A stretch of 64,000 bases of DNA from Candidatus Anammoxibacter sp. (GTDB lineage Bacteria; Planctomycetota; Brocadiia; Brocadiales; Anammoxibacteraceae). The first letter of the stretch is position 1; each line of letters opens with the position of its first letter. Shown here piece by piece: positions 27,388-37,170 of this stretch. The position numbers were made by a program, and so were the translations under genes. The stretch is taken from contig JAIQZO010000093.1 in NCBI GenBank assembly GCA_021777055.1, forward strand, positions 1 through 64,000, written 5' to 3'. Under the pieces are notes generated by a model. That model was not told the origin of the DNA. It made no database searches and was given only the letters and a program-made list of their open reading frames with translations.

Positions 27388-30168
27388 ATGATAGAAGAAA
27401 ACATATTTGAAAGATTAAAAAACAATTCCGTCATTGATTACAAAGAGGATAAAAGCTACACACCGCTGTTTTTCCAGTTAAAATTTCATAATGGGCAGGC
27501 CTACCTTGCGGTTGTTGATCAACAGAGCAAGAAGGAGGTTGAAGTTGACAGCCGCTATTATAAAGGAGATACCAGGTCTATATTAAAATCTATAGAAAAG
27601 ATCCAGGAAAAGAGTAGTTTCTCCATCAATTGGGATCAACCTGAAAACAGGGTTTACTTTTATGAAAACGATGCACTGCTGTGGCAGTTAAAAAAAAGCA
27701 ACAACTTTGTGGATGCTAAGTTTAAAAACATTGAATTTGTAGAGGGGGAGTTTGAGATTTCTCTCCATATAGAAGGGGAAGAGGACCTTAAATGCGTAGT
27801 TTGCCTTTATTACAATGACGAAAAAGTAAATAACTTATCAGTAATAACCGAAAAGCACATCTTTTCATGCGGACGTATCTATGAAACCCAATCTCTTGGC
27901 GAAAATTACCATATGATTAAATGGTTTGAGACCACGTTCCCAAGGGCAGAGCTAGAGAAGTTTCTCTCTCTTCTGTTTTCACATTTTGACAATATTAACG
28001 TCAAATTCGAAGAGTATAAACAAAAATATGGCCAACCATATAAAGTCAAACCCACAATGATCTTTGAAAAGATCGATAAAAGAAAATCCCTGCATCTGAA
28101 CATTGGAATCACACTACCCGGATTTGATATGGACACCGTCAAAGAGTATGACATCAGGAGGATTGCAACATTAAATGAAATGGAAAAGATTATTAATATA
28201 AGGGAAGTTGATTATGGTGAAGACACACTGCACGTAGACTCTTTTAATAAACTTCTAAAAAAATACAGCAAGGAGTTAAAGGGCAAACCTCTATCAGACT
28301 TTCTTTCTGATGGAGCATTTTTTGTAATAGAGGAAGAACTGGCCGCGCTATTTATTCATAGAGAGCTACCTAACCTGTTAAGAAATTTTACCGTATTAGG
28401 GGCCGAGAAATTAAAGTCATATAAAGTACACGCAGCAAAGCCAAGATTAAAGCTTGCTCTTAACCATGGCATAGACTTCCTGGAAGGCGATGCCAGCCTG
28501 GAGATTGACGGCCAAGAGTTCTCTCTATTTGATGCAATAAACCAGTACAAAAAAAGATCATACATCCTGCTCAATGACGGGACACACGCTATTGTTAACC
28601 AATCATACATAGATAAACTAACTCGTATCTTTAAAAAAGAAGATGAAAACGTAAAAATATCGTTCTTCGATCTACCACTTGTGGAAGATATGATAGACGA
28701 AAAGGTTTCTGAAGAGTCATTTGCCCACTCACGAGAGGTGTTTCTTGGATTTAACAAACTCCAAGAAACAAAGGTTACTCTACCTGAAATAGACGCAGAA
28801 CTAAGAAACTACCAGGTACAAGGGTATAAATGGCTTGATTATCTGCATACACACAATCTCGGTGGCTGTCTGGCTGATGATATGGGATTGGGAAAAACGG
28901 TGCAAACCATTACTTTACTCACTTCTATCTATAAGGAAAAGAGGCCTCCTTCGTTAATCGTGATGCCTAAAAGTCTTATCTTTAACTGGGCAAACGAGTT
29001 TGTCAAATTCAAGACTAACCTCTCTTATTATATTTATTATTCTAATAACCGGGACCTTTCGGATGCTATGAAAAGTAATATAATACTAACAACATACGGA
29101 ATGGTTCGTAATGACATCGAACCCTTGAAAGAAGAGAGGTTTTATTACGTAATTCTTGACGAATCTCAGCACATAAAGAACGTTAATGCCCAGATTTCAA
29201 AGGCTGTAATGCTGTTGAACAGCGAACGCCGCCTGGCATTAAGCGGAACGCCTATAGAAAATAACCTGGGAGAACTCTACTCACTTTTCAGGTTTCTCAA
29301 CCCATCAATGTTCGGATCATTTGATCAGTTTAACCACCATTATGCCTTACCCATACAAAACCGTGAAGACAAAGAAGCAGCAAAGGAACTCAAGAAAAAG
29401 ATCTATCCCTTTGTACTCCGAAGGCTAAAAAAAGATGTACTAAAAGACCTACCGGACAAAATAGAACAGACACTTTTTGTAGAAATGACATCGGCACAAA
29501 GAAACCTTTATGAGCAACGAAGGCTTTTCTACTATGAGGCAGTAAAGACCCAAATATCAGTCAACGGCATTAAAGGCTCTCAATTCTTTATTTTTCAGGC
29601 TCTTAACGAACTAAGGCAGATAGCATCAACACCGGAATCAAAAAGCAACGGCCAGATATTTTCACCTAAACGTGAACTCTTAATCGAAAATATCCAGGAT
29701 GGCGTTGCAAACGGACATAAAATCCTGGTTTTTGCCAACTTCCTGAATTCAATTGACAATATTGGTACAGATCTTAAACGTGAGAAAATTGGATATCTTA
29801 TGATGACAGGCGCCACCCGTGATCGTAAATCCGTAGTTGAAAGGTTCCAGAATGACCCAGAGTCAAAAGTATTCCTCTTAACATTGAAGACCGGCGGTGT
29901 GGGGCTTAATCTTACGGCGGCAGATACAATCTTTATTTTCGATCCATGGTGGAACATTGCAGCGGAAAATCAGGCTATTGACAGGACACACCGTATTGGC
30001 CAGGACAAGACAGTTTTCAGTTACAAGTTAATCACTAGAAACACTATAGAGGAAAAGATACTTTCCTTGCAGGAAAAAAAGAGGGAACTCTTTGATAGTG
30101 TAATCTCCAGTGACAGCGCATCCATTAAATCACTGGATGAGAAAGATGTTGAATTTATGTTGGGATGA
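27388..30168 (+). CDS. SNF2-family DNA helicase/translocase
   Basis: A 926-residue protein. The C-terminal half is a SWI2/SNF2 ATPase: LRNYQVQGYKWLDYL starts near residue 471, Walker A DMGLGKT near 497, motif II DESQ near 590, ALSGTPIENNLGEL, and the motif VI region DRTHRIGQ near 866. The first 470 residues resemble the N-terminal extension of bacterial SNF2 proteins, but no SWIM zinc finger (CxC...CxH) is present. Such enzymes translocate on double-stranded DNA and may remodel protein-DNA complexes. The next gene (80 bp downstream) encodes an unknown 642-residue protein likely to be its partner. Confidence 0.92.
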   Translation: MIEENIFERLKNNSVIDYKEDKSYTPLFFQLKFHNGQAYLAVVDQQSKKEVEVDSRYYKGDTRSILKSIEKIQEKSSFSINWDQPENRVYFYENDALLWQLKKSNNFVDAKFKNIEFVEGEFEISLHIEGEEDLKCVVCLYYNDEKVNNLSVITEKHIFSCGRIYETQSLGENYHMIKWFETTFPRAELEKFLSLLFSHFDNINVKFEEYKQKYGQPYKVKPTMIFEKIDKRKSLHLNIGITLPGFDMDTVKEYDIRRIATLNEMEKIINIREVDYGEDTLHVDSFNKLLKKYSKELKGKPLSDFLSDGAFFVIEEELAALFIHRELPNLLRNFTVLGAEKLKSYKVHAAKPRLKLALNHGIDFLEGDASLEIDGQEFSLFDAINQYKKRSYILLNDGTHAIVNQSYIDKLTRIFKKEDENVKISFFDLPLVEDMIDEKVSEESFAHSREVFLGFNKLQETKVTLPEIDAELRNYQVQGYKWLDYLHTHNLGGCLADDMGLGKTVQTITLLTSIYKEKRPPSLIVMPKSLIFNWANEFVKFKTNLSYYIYYSNNRDLSDAMKSNIILTTYGMVRNDIEPLKEERFYYVILDESQHIKNVNAQISKAVMLLNSERRLALSGTPIENNLGELYSLFRFLNPSMFGSFDQFNHHYALPIQNREDKEAAKELKKKIYPFVLRRLKKDVLKDLPDKIEQTLFVEMTSAQRNLYEQRRLFYYEAVKTQISVNGIKGSQFFIFQALNELRQIASTPESKSNGQIFSPKRELLIENIQDGVANGHKILVFANFLNSIDNIGTDLKREKIGYLMMTGATRDRKSVVERFQNDPESKVFLLTLKTGGVGLNLTAADTIFIFDPWWNIAAENQAIDRTHRIGQDKTVFSYKLITRNTIEEKILSLQEKKRELFDSVISSDSASIKSLDEKDVEFMLG

Positions 30169-30247
30169 TTTATTATACTCAAAGTAACCATGAATTCGAA
30201 AAAACAGTAATAATATCATCATTCACAAGCTAAGGAATTTTTATCGT

Positions 30248-32176
30248 ATGAATGAAAGAGTACTCGCATCTGAGATTGCGGAATTCTACAAGACCCAAGA
30301 TTTATTAGAACTTTGTAAACAAGGATATATAAAACATATCTTCAGAAACAACGAGAAACGTTTCGAAGGACTAATAAAATTAGAACAAAAGGAAAACAAA
30401 CTTTTAGGTGTATTAAAACAAGATGAAATTCGCATACAAATCCCTACAAACCATAACGACCTGGTTAAAATTTTCTTAATAATATTCTCTAATAAAGATA
30501 TCTTAGCTGAGCTATATAACATTCTTCCTGAAAATGTCAAAAATGCCATAACCATAATTACCTGGGAAGGATCAAAACAAGTTCGCTTTCTGGAAGAAAA
30601 ATTAGGAGAAAAGGTACTTATAAGAAAAAAGGGAATCCTTAAAGGCTACGATACGGTACATGTTAAAGATAAATTCACAATTCTTTCACTTGACGATGAA
30701 TATTTCTCTTTTATGTGCACTCACACCATAAGCCTTCCATCAGAAGTAAGAAAACTGTTAAAAAAAATTATACCCACACCGGATGGGTATAATATTATAC
30801 CCATACAAGATATAGAAAAAACGGAGTTCTTATACGAATACAGAGAGAAAATATTTCTTGAGTTCCCTCTCTGTTTAAGGTTTATCAATCAGGGGGAGTT
30901 AAATACAGGCAAAAATGGCAAGCCTTTAAAATCCGCCCTTAATAAGCTAAACCAGGTTTGCGAAATTGAGGAGTTTTACAAGAAAGGGCAGAAGAATACG
31001 GTATCAATTAAAACAAAATTCCTTGCCTCATTCCTCTTGAATGCAATCAACATTAAAAAGGGAAACATCAATCCGCTGGATCTGTTACAACAATTTAAAG
31101 ATGTACACAAATCATATTTAGAGATGAAGAGTCAGGTAGATGGAGTTGAGATGTTTCTCTCCCATTTAAAAAGGACGTCAAACTATCAAGATCAAGATGG
31201 AAATGCTTACGCTACATTGTTTCAACTTGTAAGAAAACTCCCGGCAAACCAATGGGTATCAATGGATAATCTTTGCAGGTATGTAAAACTACACGATTTA
31301 GACCCGGAAATATTTTCATTGGAACTTAGAAGAGAATACATAGTAGACATCTGGTATCACAATCATAATAGAAAAAGGAGATTTGGTGATGATTTTGATA
31401 ATGACCTTGATATAGATGGTATGTACTACGACCTAGTAACCGTACCATTAATCAAGGGAGCAATGTTCTTTTTTGCATCCTTAGGCCTTGTAGATGTTGC
31501 ATACAACCACCCTTCAGAACAGATAAAGACTCAGGATATAAGTTTTACTGGCTCTCCATATGGTGGTCTTAGATATGTTCGGCTCAATGACTTCGGAGCA
31601 TATATCACAGGTAGTCTAAAGAATTATACGGTATCAGTAAAACAAAATACAGAGACTGCAAATGTAATCCTGGACAATAAAAGACTGGTTGCATTCCTTG
31701 ACGGTAAAGACAGGCTGAAAGCGACCTTAATGGAAAAGATGGCAGAAAAGATGGGGGAAAGCAGCTTTAAATTCAGTTACAACTCTTTCTTGAAAGGATG
31801 CAAATCAGAAAAGGAGATTAAAGACAAAATCAAATTGTTTAGAAAAGAGGCACCAAAAGATATCCCTTCAATTTGGGAGACATTCCTTGAAAATGTATTG
31901 ATACGGTTTAATCCCCTGAGGCAGATGCATTCCATGTCTATATATAAACTATCAAAAGACAAAGAGCTTCTCCAGCTTATAATAAAGGACCCCGTATTAA
32001 AAAAGAACATCCTCAAGGTAGAAAATTACCACATTGCCATCGAAGATGATAATTTCAATATTGTAAAAAAACGGATAGAATCTTTCGGTTATATTATGCC
32101 CGAGGAAAACAAACCTACGTCAGGAATCATGGACAATATTAATGATTCCGTCTTAAGGAGAATTTTTAACAGTTAG
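30248..32176 (+). CDS. Unknown protein, putative partner of SNF2 helicase
   Basis: A 642-residue soluble protein I cannot place in a family. It is charged and probably helical, with no membrane segments, zinc motifs or nuclease motif that I can identify. The segment GSPYGGLRYVRLNDFGAYITG (about 438-458) has a look common to defence- and repair-associated proteins that end in a winged-helix fold, which is only an impression. An AAGGAA site precedes the ATG. The tandem arrangement behind the SNF2 gene suggests joint function, in DNA repair or foreign-DNA control. Confidence 0.6.
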   Translation: MNERVLASEIAEFYKTQDLLELCKQGYIKHIFRNNEKRFEGLIKLEQKENKLLGVLKQDEIRIQIPTNHNDLVKIFLIIFSNKDILAELYNILPENVKNAITIITWEGSKQVRFLEEKLGEKVLIRKKGILKGYDTVHVKDKFTILSLDDEYFSFMCTHTISLPSEVRKLLKKIIPTPDGYNIIPIQDIEKTEFLYEYREKIFLEFPLCLRFINQGELNTGKNGKPLKSALNKLNQVCEIEEFYKKGQKNTVSIKTKFLASFLLNAINIKKGNINPLDLLQQFKDVHKSYLEMKSQVDGVEMFLSHLKRTSNYQDQDGNAYATLFQLVRKLPANQWVSMDNLCRYVKLHDLDPEIFSLELRREYIVDIWYHNHNRKRRFGDDFDNDLDIDGMYYDLVTVPLIKGAMFFFASLGLVDVAYNHPSEQIKTQDISFTGSPYGGLRYVRLNDFGAYITGSLKNYTVSVKQNTETANVILDNKRLVAFLDGKDRLKATLMEKMAEKMGESSFKFSYNSFLKGCKSEKEIKDKIKLFRKEAPKDIPSIWETFLENVLIRFNPLRQMHSMSIYKLSKDKELLQLIIKDPVLKKNILKVENYHIAIEDDNFNIVKKRIESFGYIMPEENKPTSGIMDNINDSVLRRIFNS

Positions 32177-32183
32177 GGTCTGC

Positions 32184-32228
32184 GCATAAATGACTTGTTC
32201 TATTGGTCATAGAACAAGTCATTTATGC
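32184..32228. terminator. Long hairpin between convergent genes
   Basis: GCATAAATGACTTGTTCT (32184-32201) is perfectly complementary in inverted orientation to 32211-32228, with a 9-base loop. It lies between two convergent genes and probably ends transcription from both sides, although no strong T-run follows in either direction. Confidence 0.65.
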
Positions 32229-32236
32229 CTAGCCAC

Positions 32237-33250
32237 TTAATTAGTGTTTGCCATCTCCTCAAACACTTTATCCTTGACGCGATGGAACCGCTTAGCAATC
32301 CCAAAGAACAGATGAAAGTCTATCTTTGGCAGAATGAACTCTGATTCAACCATAGTCTGATATTTTGCATGGGGGTGAGGTTTAAATTCCGAATATATCT
32401 CGGCAAAATCGTCAAACCCATCTTTTATAATATCCATCTCCTCAACATTCATAGTACCAAGCCCCTTGTTATGACACAAAGGCAAATAAGGAACATAACC
32501 AAGTCCTGTTAAGTTTGCCATAACCGTATCAAGTGCAATACTGTCCATACTGCACATAGCAATCCCTAAAGGGATCTCCGTGCCAAACATAGGCCCATTA
32601 CCCTCCATCCCCACATATCCGTCCAATATACTGAGGTCAGGATATGACGCCTCAATAACATTTACCAGATTAATCTTGTTTATCGCATTACTTCTTATTA
32701 CCTTCTTCACGATTAATCGTTCGTTAAGTTCCATAGCATGAACGTACGGCCGCTTGGTTAGCACGCACCCCATCCCATTCTTTGAACATCCTGTAAAGAC
32801 AAAGGTATCGTGTGTCTTCGGCAGTGACATAGATATGGAAAACATCTCTTTTGGTAATGTAGAAATAGAACCGGTAACAACACTTCCGTTAAGCTGCAGA
32901 AACTCTATCGGTTTTGATCCGAAGTTTGTTAAGTCAGATAGCTCTACCTTTTTAAACAGTTTTGGAAAGTGGCTGTAGATGTTGGTATCCATATACTTCT
33001 TAAAAACAAATGAGTTGTCACCTACAACTATTCTTTCAAACTTATCATAAAAATAGCGAATTACCGTATCCAGGGTCTCAGGTCGGGTTACAGCCAAAGG
33101 AAAATGAGTATCAATGGCATTTACTTTTATAAACAAAGAGTCCGACCCTTTATTTTCTATAGCCCTGTCAATATCACTACCAATCAACCCTAAAACATTA
33201 TTAATATTTTCCAGCCTGTCGCCGCCCTTTAGAATGGCAAGTCTTGGCAT
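32237..33250 (-). CDS. DUF362-domain protein
   Basis: A 337-residue protein with the features of the DUF362 family: KVNAIDTHFPLAVTRPETLDTVIRYF, an acidic GDNSFVFKK-type turn, VSLPKTHDTFVFTG-like central strand (SMSLPKTHDTF), and SMDSIALDTVMANLTGLGY toward the end. Many DUF362 proteins carry a ferredoxin-like Fe-S domain; no CxxCxxC cluster is present here, so it is the short form. The function of the family is largely unknown. The gene lies 25 bp downstream of the SGNH-like gene and is probably co-transcribed with it. Confidence 0.85.
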   Translation of the reverse strand: MPRLAILKGGDRLENINNVLGLIGSDIDRAIENKGSDSLFIKVNAIDTHFPLAVTRPETLDTVIRYFYDKFERIVVGDNSFVFKKYMDTNIYSHFPKLFKKVELSDLTNFGSKPIEFLQLNGSVVTGSISTLPKEMFSISMSLPKTHDTFVFTGCSKNGMGCVLTKRPYVHAMELNERLIVKKVIRSNAINKINLVNVIEASYPDLSILDGYVGMEGNGPMFGTEIPLGIAMCSMDSIALDTVMANLTGLGYVPYLPLCHNKGLGTMNVEEMDIIKDGFDDFAEIYSEFKPHPHAKYQTMVESEFILPKIDFHLFFGIAKRFHRVKDKVFEEMANTN

Positions 33251-33275
33251 TTATTTATCTCCGTTTTATACTTTA

Positions 33276-34274
33276 CTACATCAAATTATTCTTCCTGAAA
33301 TAATCAATTAGAAGTTCCTTTATATGGATACCAGCCTTTCCATTTGGATGGTTATCATCAGGTATCCTCATTTCCTTCCAATTATTCGGAGCATCCACAA
33401 GAGTACTAATAGTATTAATACCCTGGAATATATCCTCATAGTTATACTTTTTTTCTTTCCATCTCCAATTAATTACAACAAAATGGGCTCCATGGTCTTC
33501 ACTGTACTTATTCATCTCTTGAACAATCGCCCTTGTTAACTCTTTAGGTTTGGGAGGAAAAACTCCCAGCAATTTACCTACCCTCATTTTAAGAAAATCT
33601 ACCAGATATGAGTGTCTATAATTTTCAAAAAGAAGAGGCCTCTTTTTCAGATAAATGTGACCCTCGCTATCCAGTGCAAAAAGCGGTTTTGTTCCAACGT
33701 ACCTTGCTCCCCGGCGTAACATACGCCTGTCGTAGTTCCCGTTTCTAGTCACATGGCTTGAAATAAATGTGTACACAACTACTTTTGTATTAAATTTCAG
33801 CAAGAACTTCCTTAAGGACATCAGTGTCTGATCCGAACCATACCCCTGAACCCCAACATTCACTACTTGATAAGGCATGTCACTGACATGGGCAAACCGC
33901 CCGGCAAAACTCTCATCATACTCTAGACCATGCCCCATGGTAAAAGAGCAACCAATAAACAAGACCGTAGGTTTAGAATAATCAAACTGAAATCCAGCAT
34001 GTGGTACACGGATACCATCTTTGTCGAAACTAACATTAATCTTCCTCTCCCTAAAATCAAAGGTAGTGGATTTATTGGGAATATAAGACCAACCCATGGT
34101 TTCATCAAACTGACCGAAAACGTTTTCGGGAGGCGTCCACTCTGCTTTAAATGGAAAATTCATAGATCTGAATGTTAATTCTACTAGAGTAAAAAGCAAA
34201 AGGAATGTGACAATATTAATAGAAACTATTATCCCAATCTTTTTTAACGACCTTCCGGTATCAGATTTGTCCAT
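33276..34274 (-). CDS. Membrane-anchored SGNH/GDSL-like hydrolase
   Basis: A 332-residue protein with one N-terminal membrane segment (about 13-33). The SGNH-like block I is LFIGCSFTMGHGLEYDESF, where GCSFT stands for the GDS nucleophile region (Ser in C-S-F), and the C-terminal block V is DDNHPNGKAG, supplying the Asp and His. NVGVQGYGSDQ fits block II/III. The usual Asp of GDS is Cys, a variant common among large SGNH proteins linked to surface polysaccharide or lipid modification. It is probably an extracytoplasmic esterase or acetylesterase. The substrate is unknown. Confidence 0.8.
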   Translation of the reverse strand: MDKSDTGRSLKKIGIIVSINIVTFLLLFTLVELTFRSMNFPFKAEWTPPENVFGQFDETMGWSYIPNKSTTFDFRERKINVSFDKDGIRVPHAGFQFDYSKPTVLFIGCSFTMGHGLEYDESFAGRFAHVSDMPYQVVNVGVQGYGSDQTLMSLRKFLLKFNTKVVVYTFISSHVTRNGNYDRRMLRRGARYVGTKPLFALDSEGHIYLKKRPLLFENYRHSYLVDFLKMRVGKLLGVFPPKPKELTRAIVQEMNKYSEDHGAHFVVINWRWKEKKYNYEDIFQGINTISTLVDAPNNWKEMRIPDDNHPNGKAGIHIKELLIDYFRKNNLM

Positions 34275-34479
34275 AATCTTAAATCAGAAAAAGCAGGAAA
34301 TTATTTTATTACGGGTGCAATATTTGCAATAATATACAATGTTTACTAAAATCCCAGATAAAAAGGAATAATTATTATATAGTGAATGATACAATATTCA
34401 CAATATTTTTAACATATCAATTTTTCTTGCTGACCTTAACGTCCTTCTAAAATAAGGGTTATAATTCAGACAATATCAT

Positions 34480-36747
34480 ATGAAAAAAAAAGGTATTAGT
34501 GTAAAGGAACGAATAGATCTGAAATCTTTTTATAAGAACGATGCCCTGTTCGGCCATGACAAAAAGGAACATATTGTTGCGTGCGAGCTCACAAAAGATG
34601 AAAAGATACATCTATTTTGCCGTGAAAACGGCAAAATAGTTTCCACAATAGAAGAGTTTAGACCGTTCCTTTTCCTTGCAAACTGTGAAATATTAGATGA
34701 GTGGGACGGAAGAACAGAAAATAAAGAGTTAAAAGGCGATGAGTATTACAAATATTTAGCCTTCGCAGACAGCTGGTCGGAAATTATTGAGCTGACAAAG
34801 TTTCTTAAAAAAAAGACCAAGTTTGCACCCGGAAGCTTTCAAGCCCCATATTATTTTCTTAACGATCCAATCCTCCAGTATCTTCTCTTGACAGGCCGAA
34901 CTTTTTTTAAGGGGATGGAGTTCAACAGCATTGTAAGGCTGCAACTTGATATTGAGACATACTGCAAGGAGGGGTATGAATTCTCCAACGCTAAACGAGA
35001 GGAAGACCGCATTACAGTAATTTCACTGTCTGACACCCTTGGATGGGAACTGGTAATCTCAGGAAAGGATTGCAGTGAAAAAGAGATGTTGGTCCAAATG
35101 GTTAAAGAGATTAACGATCACGACCCTGACATTATAGAGGGACATAACATCTTCAATTTTGATCTTGAATATATTAAAGAACGGGCAAGATTACATAAAG
35201 TATCACTCAAATTAGGCAGAAATGGCACGACTGTAACATCCCGCAAATCAAGGTTCAACATAGCGGAAAGGAACATCACATACACCAGGTTTGATATATT
35301 TGGACGGCATGTAATAGATACTATGCACCTGGCACAGATGTATGACGTAACATCAAGAAGCCTTGAAAGTTACGGGCTTAAGTCAATAGCCAGACATTTC
35401 AACGTTGCAGCACCGGACCGTACATATGTGCCGCCGGAAAAGATCAGCTGGATGTTTGATAATGATATAGACACGCTTCTGGCATATGGTATGGATGATG
35501 TAAGAGAGACAAAGGAGATCAGTAATATCCTCTGTCAAAGCTTCTTTTATCAGTGCCAGATATTTCCATACAGTTTTCAAAATATTGTTGTCCGCGGAAA
35601 CGCAACCAAGATAAACAGCATCTTTCTGCGTGAATATTTGCGGGAAGCCAGCTCTATCCCAAGACCATCCCAATCCAAAAACGTAGTTGGAGGATATACG
35701 GATATCTTTATGCATGGAGTCATAAACAGGGTCTTACATTGTGACGTTCAATCCCTGTATCCATCCGTCATGCTGGCATTTAAATATTTCCCGCAAAAAG
35801 ACCATTTAGGAATATTTCCAGTTCTTCTTAATGATCTTAAGAATTTTCGGATTCAAGCCAAAGAACAAAAACAACAGGCAAAAACCAAAGAAGAGGAACA
35901 GTTCTTTGAAGCGTTACAGTCTACCTTTAAGATCCTTATAAACTCATTTTACGGCTACCTGGGATTCTCTTTCGGACATTTCAGTGATTTTACGGCGGCA
36001 AACGATGTCACAACCAAAGGAAGAGAGCTGATAAATGCGATGGTGGACTGGCTTAGAGAGAAAAACTGTAATGTGATAGAGATAGACACGGATGGGATAT
36101 ATTTTGTACCACCAGACAACATAAAGACACCTGGTGACGAGTATAATTTCACAGCAAATCTCTCAGATTCGTTGCCAGAGGGGATTAATACAGAGCTTTC
36201 AGGACGCTACAAAGCGATGTTCAGCTACAAGATGAAGAACTACGTTCTACTGGATTACACAGATAAAATAACAATTAAGGGCTCAGGCCTTAAATCCAGG
36301 GGACTTGAAAAGTTCCAGAGAACATTTATGGAAGAGATGTTCAAATTTCTCTTGAATAATAGTAAAGAGAAGATTGATATATTGTTAAACAAATACATTG
36401 AAGACTTAATGAATCATCGATGGAAAAAGGAGATGTTTCTAAAGAAAGAGACTCTTCAAGAATCACTTGATATCTACACCGAAAAGATAAGAGAAAAAAA
36501 ACGTACCCGGTCTGCACCTTATGAACTGGCCTTGCAGTCTGGTAGGAGCTACCAACCCGGCGATGTTATTGCTTACTATGTTACCGGCAGTAAGAAAACA
36601 GTAACAGCGTTTGAAAACTGTAAGTTTGCTGCACACTGGAACCCGGATTCACCGGATGAAAATGTAGAGTATTACAAGAAAAAATTACTGGCATTGTATA
36701 AAAAGTTTAGCGCCTTTTTTACTGACGAAGTGACTGGAACATCATGA
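34480..36747 (+). CDS. Family-B DNA polymerase with 3'-5' exonuclease
   Basis: A 755-residue DNA polymerase close in size to bacterial Pol II. The exonuclease is complete: Exo I LDIETYC near 156, Exo II GHNIFNFDLEYI, Exo III YGMDDVRET. Polymerase motifs are intact: motif A DVQSLYPSVM near 421, motif B INSFYGYLGF and motif C EIDTDGIYF near 536. A C-terminal thumb follows. It is probably a repair or translesion polymerase, as in other bacteria with PolB. No Shine-Dalgarno is obvious, and it stands alone between the SGNH gene (divergent) and a repeat region. Confidence 0.95.
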   Translation: MKKKGISVKERIDLKSFYKNDALFGHDKKEHIVACELTKDEKIHLFCRENGKIVSTIEEFRPFLFLANCEILDEWDGRTENKELKGDEYYKYLAFADSWSEIIELTKFLKKKTKFAPGSFQAPYYFLNDPILQYLLLTGRTFFKGMEFNSIVRLQLDIETYCKEGYEFSNAKREEDRITVISLSDTLGWELVISGKDCSEKEMLVQMVKEINDHDPDIIEGHNIFNFDLEYIKERARLHKVSLKLGRNGTTVTSRKSRFNIAERNITYTRFDIFGRHVIDTMHLAQMYDVTSRSLESYGLKSIARHFNVAAPDRTYVPPEKISWMFDNDIDTLLAYGMDDVRETKEISNILCQSFFYQCQIFPYSFQNIVVRGNATKINSIFLREYLREASSIPRPSQSKNVVGGYTDIFMHGVINRVLHCDVQSLYPSVMLAFKYFPQKDHLGIFPVLLNDLKNFRIQAKEQKQQAKTKEEEQFFEALQSTFKILINSFYGYLGFSFGHFSDFTAANDVTTKGRELINAMVDWLREKNCNVIEIDTDGIYFVPPDNIKTPGDEYNFTANLSDSLPEGINTELSGRYKAMFSYKMKNYVLLDYTDKITIKGSGLKSRGLEKFQRTFMEEMFKFLLNNSKEKIDILLNKYIEDLMNHRWKKEMFLKKETLQESLDIYTEKIREKKRTRSAPYELALQSGRSYQPGDVIAYYVTGSKKTVTAFENCKFAAHWNPDSPDENVEYYKKKLLALYKKFSAFFTDEVTGTS

Positions 36748-36795
36748 CCTCCCCAATATTTCATTATAATGTATGACCATTAATGAAGTAATAAA

Positions 36796-37112
36796 AAGGA
36801 CTTACATATTTAGTGATTAAAGTTTTGGTTAGATTTGGATGTTATGATTGCATGGTTCCGCAGGTGTCGCCTCTGCAACATAGAGAAAAGCACAATTGAA
36901 TAACATTCAAATATAGCTAAAATTGGTAGAGTAATCACCAAACTATTCATATTAGAAGAACGAAGGAATGCGCATGTAATAATTTGTTCGGGTTGATAAA
37001 ACCAAACCAGAACCGGCACCATAACATCATTGAGGATATGGTGATTGAAGTTTGGGAAAAGATAGCCTAAAGGTGAGCATAAAATGTACAACTTATTTCC
37101 AGACGTCTCCTT
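36796..37112. repeat. Full-length member of dispersed non-coding element
   Basis: The stretch contains TTTTGGTTAGATTTGGATG at the left, the palindromic TTGAATAACATTCAA, and CAACTTATTTCCAGACGTCT near the right. The right end resembles the inverted end of the element at 25255-25440, and its reverse complement recurs near 4950-4975. The left part matches 11868-11995. No reading frame of note is present. It looks like a roughly 317-bp relative of the smaller MITE-like element. Confidence 0.6.
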
Positions 37113-37170
37113 AGCTGGAAGATTAAAGACAGTCTTTTGGAATGAGAGGAATCCATTAATTTAACTTAAT

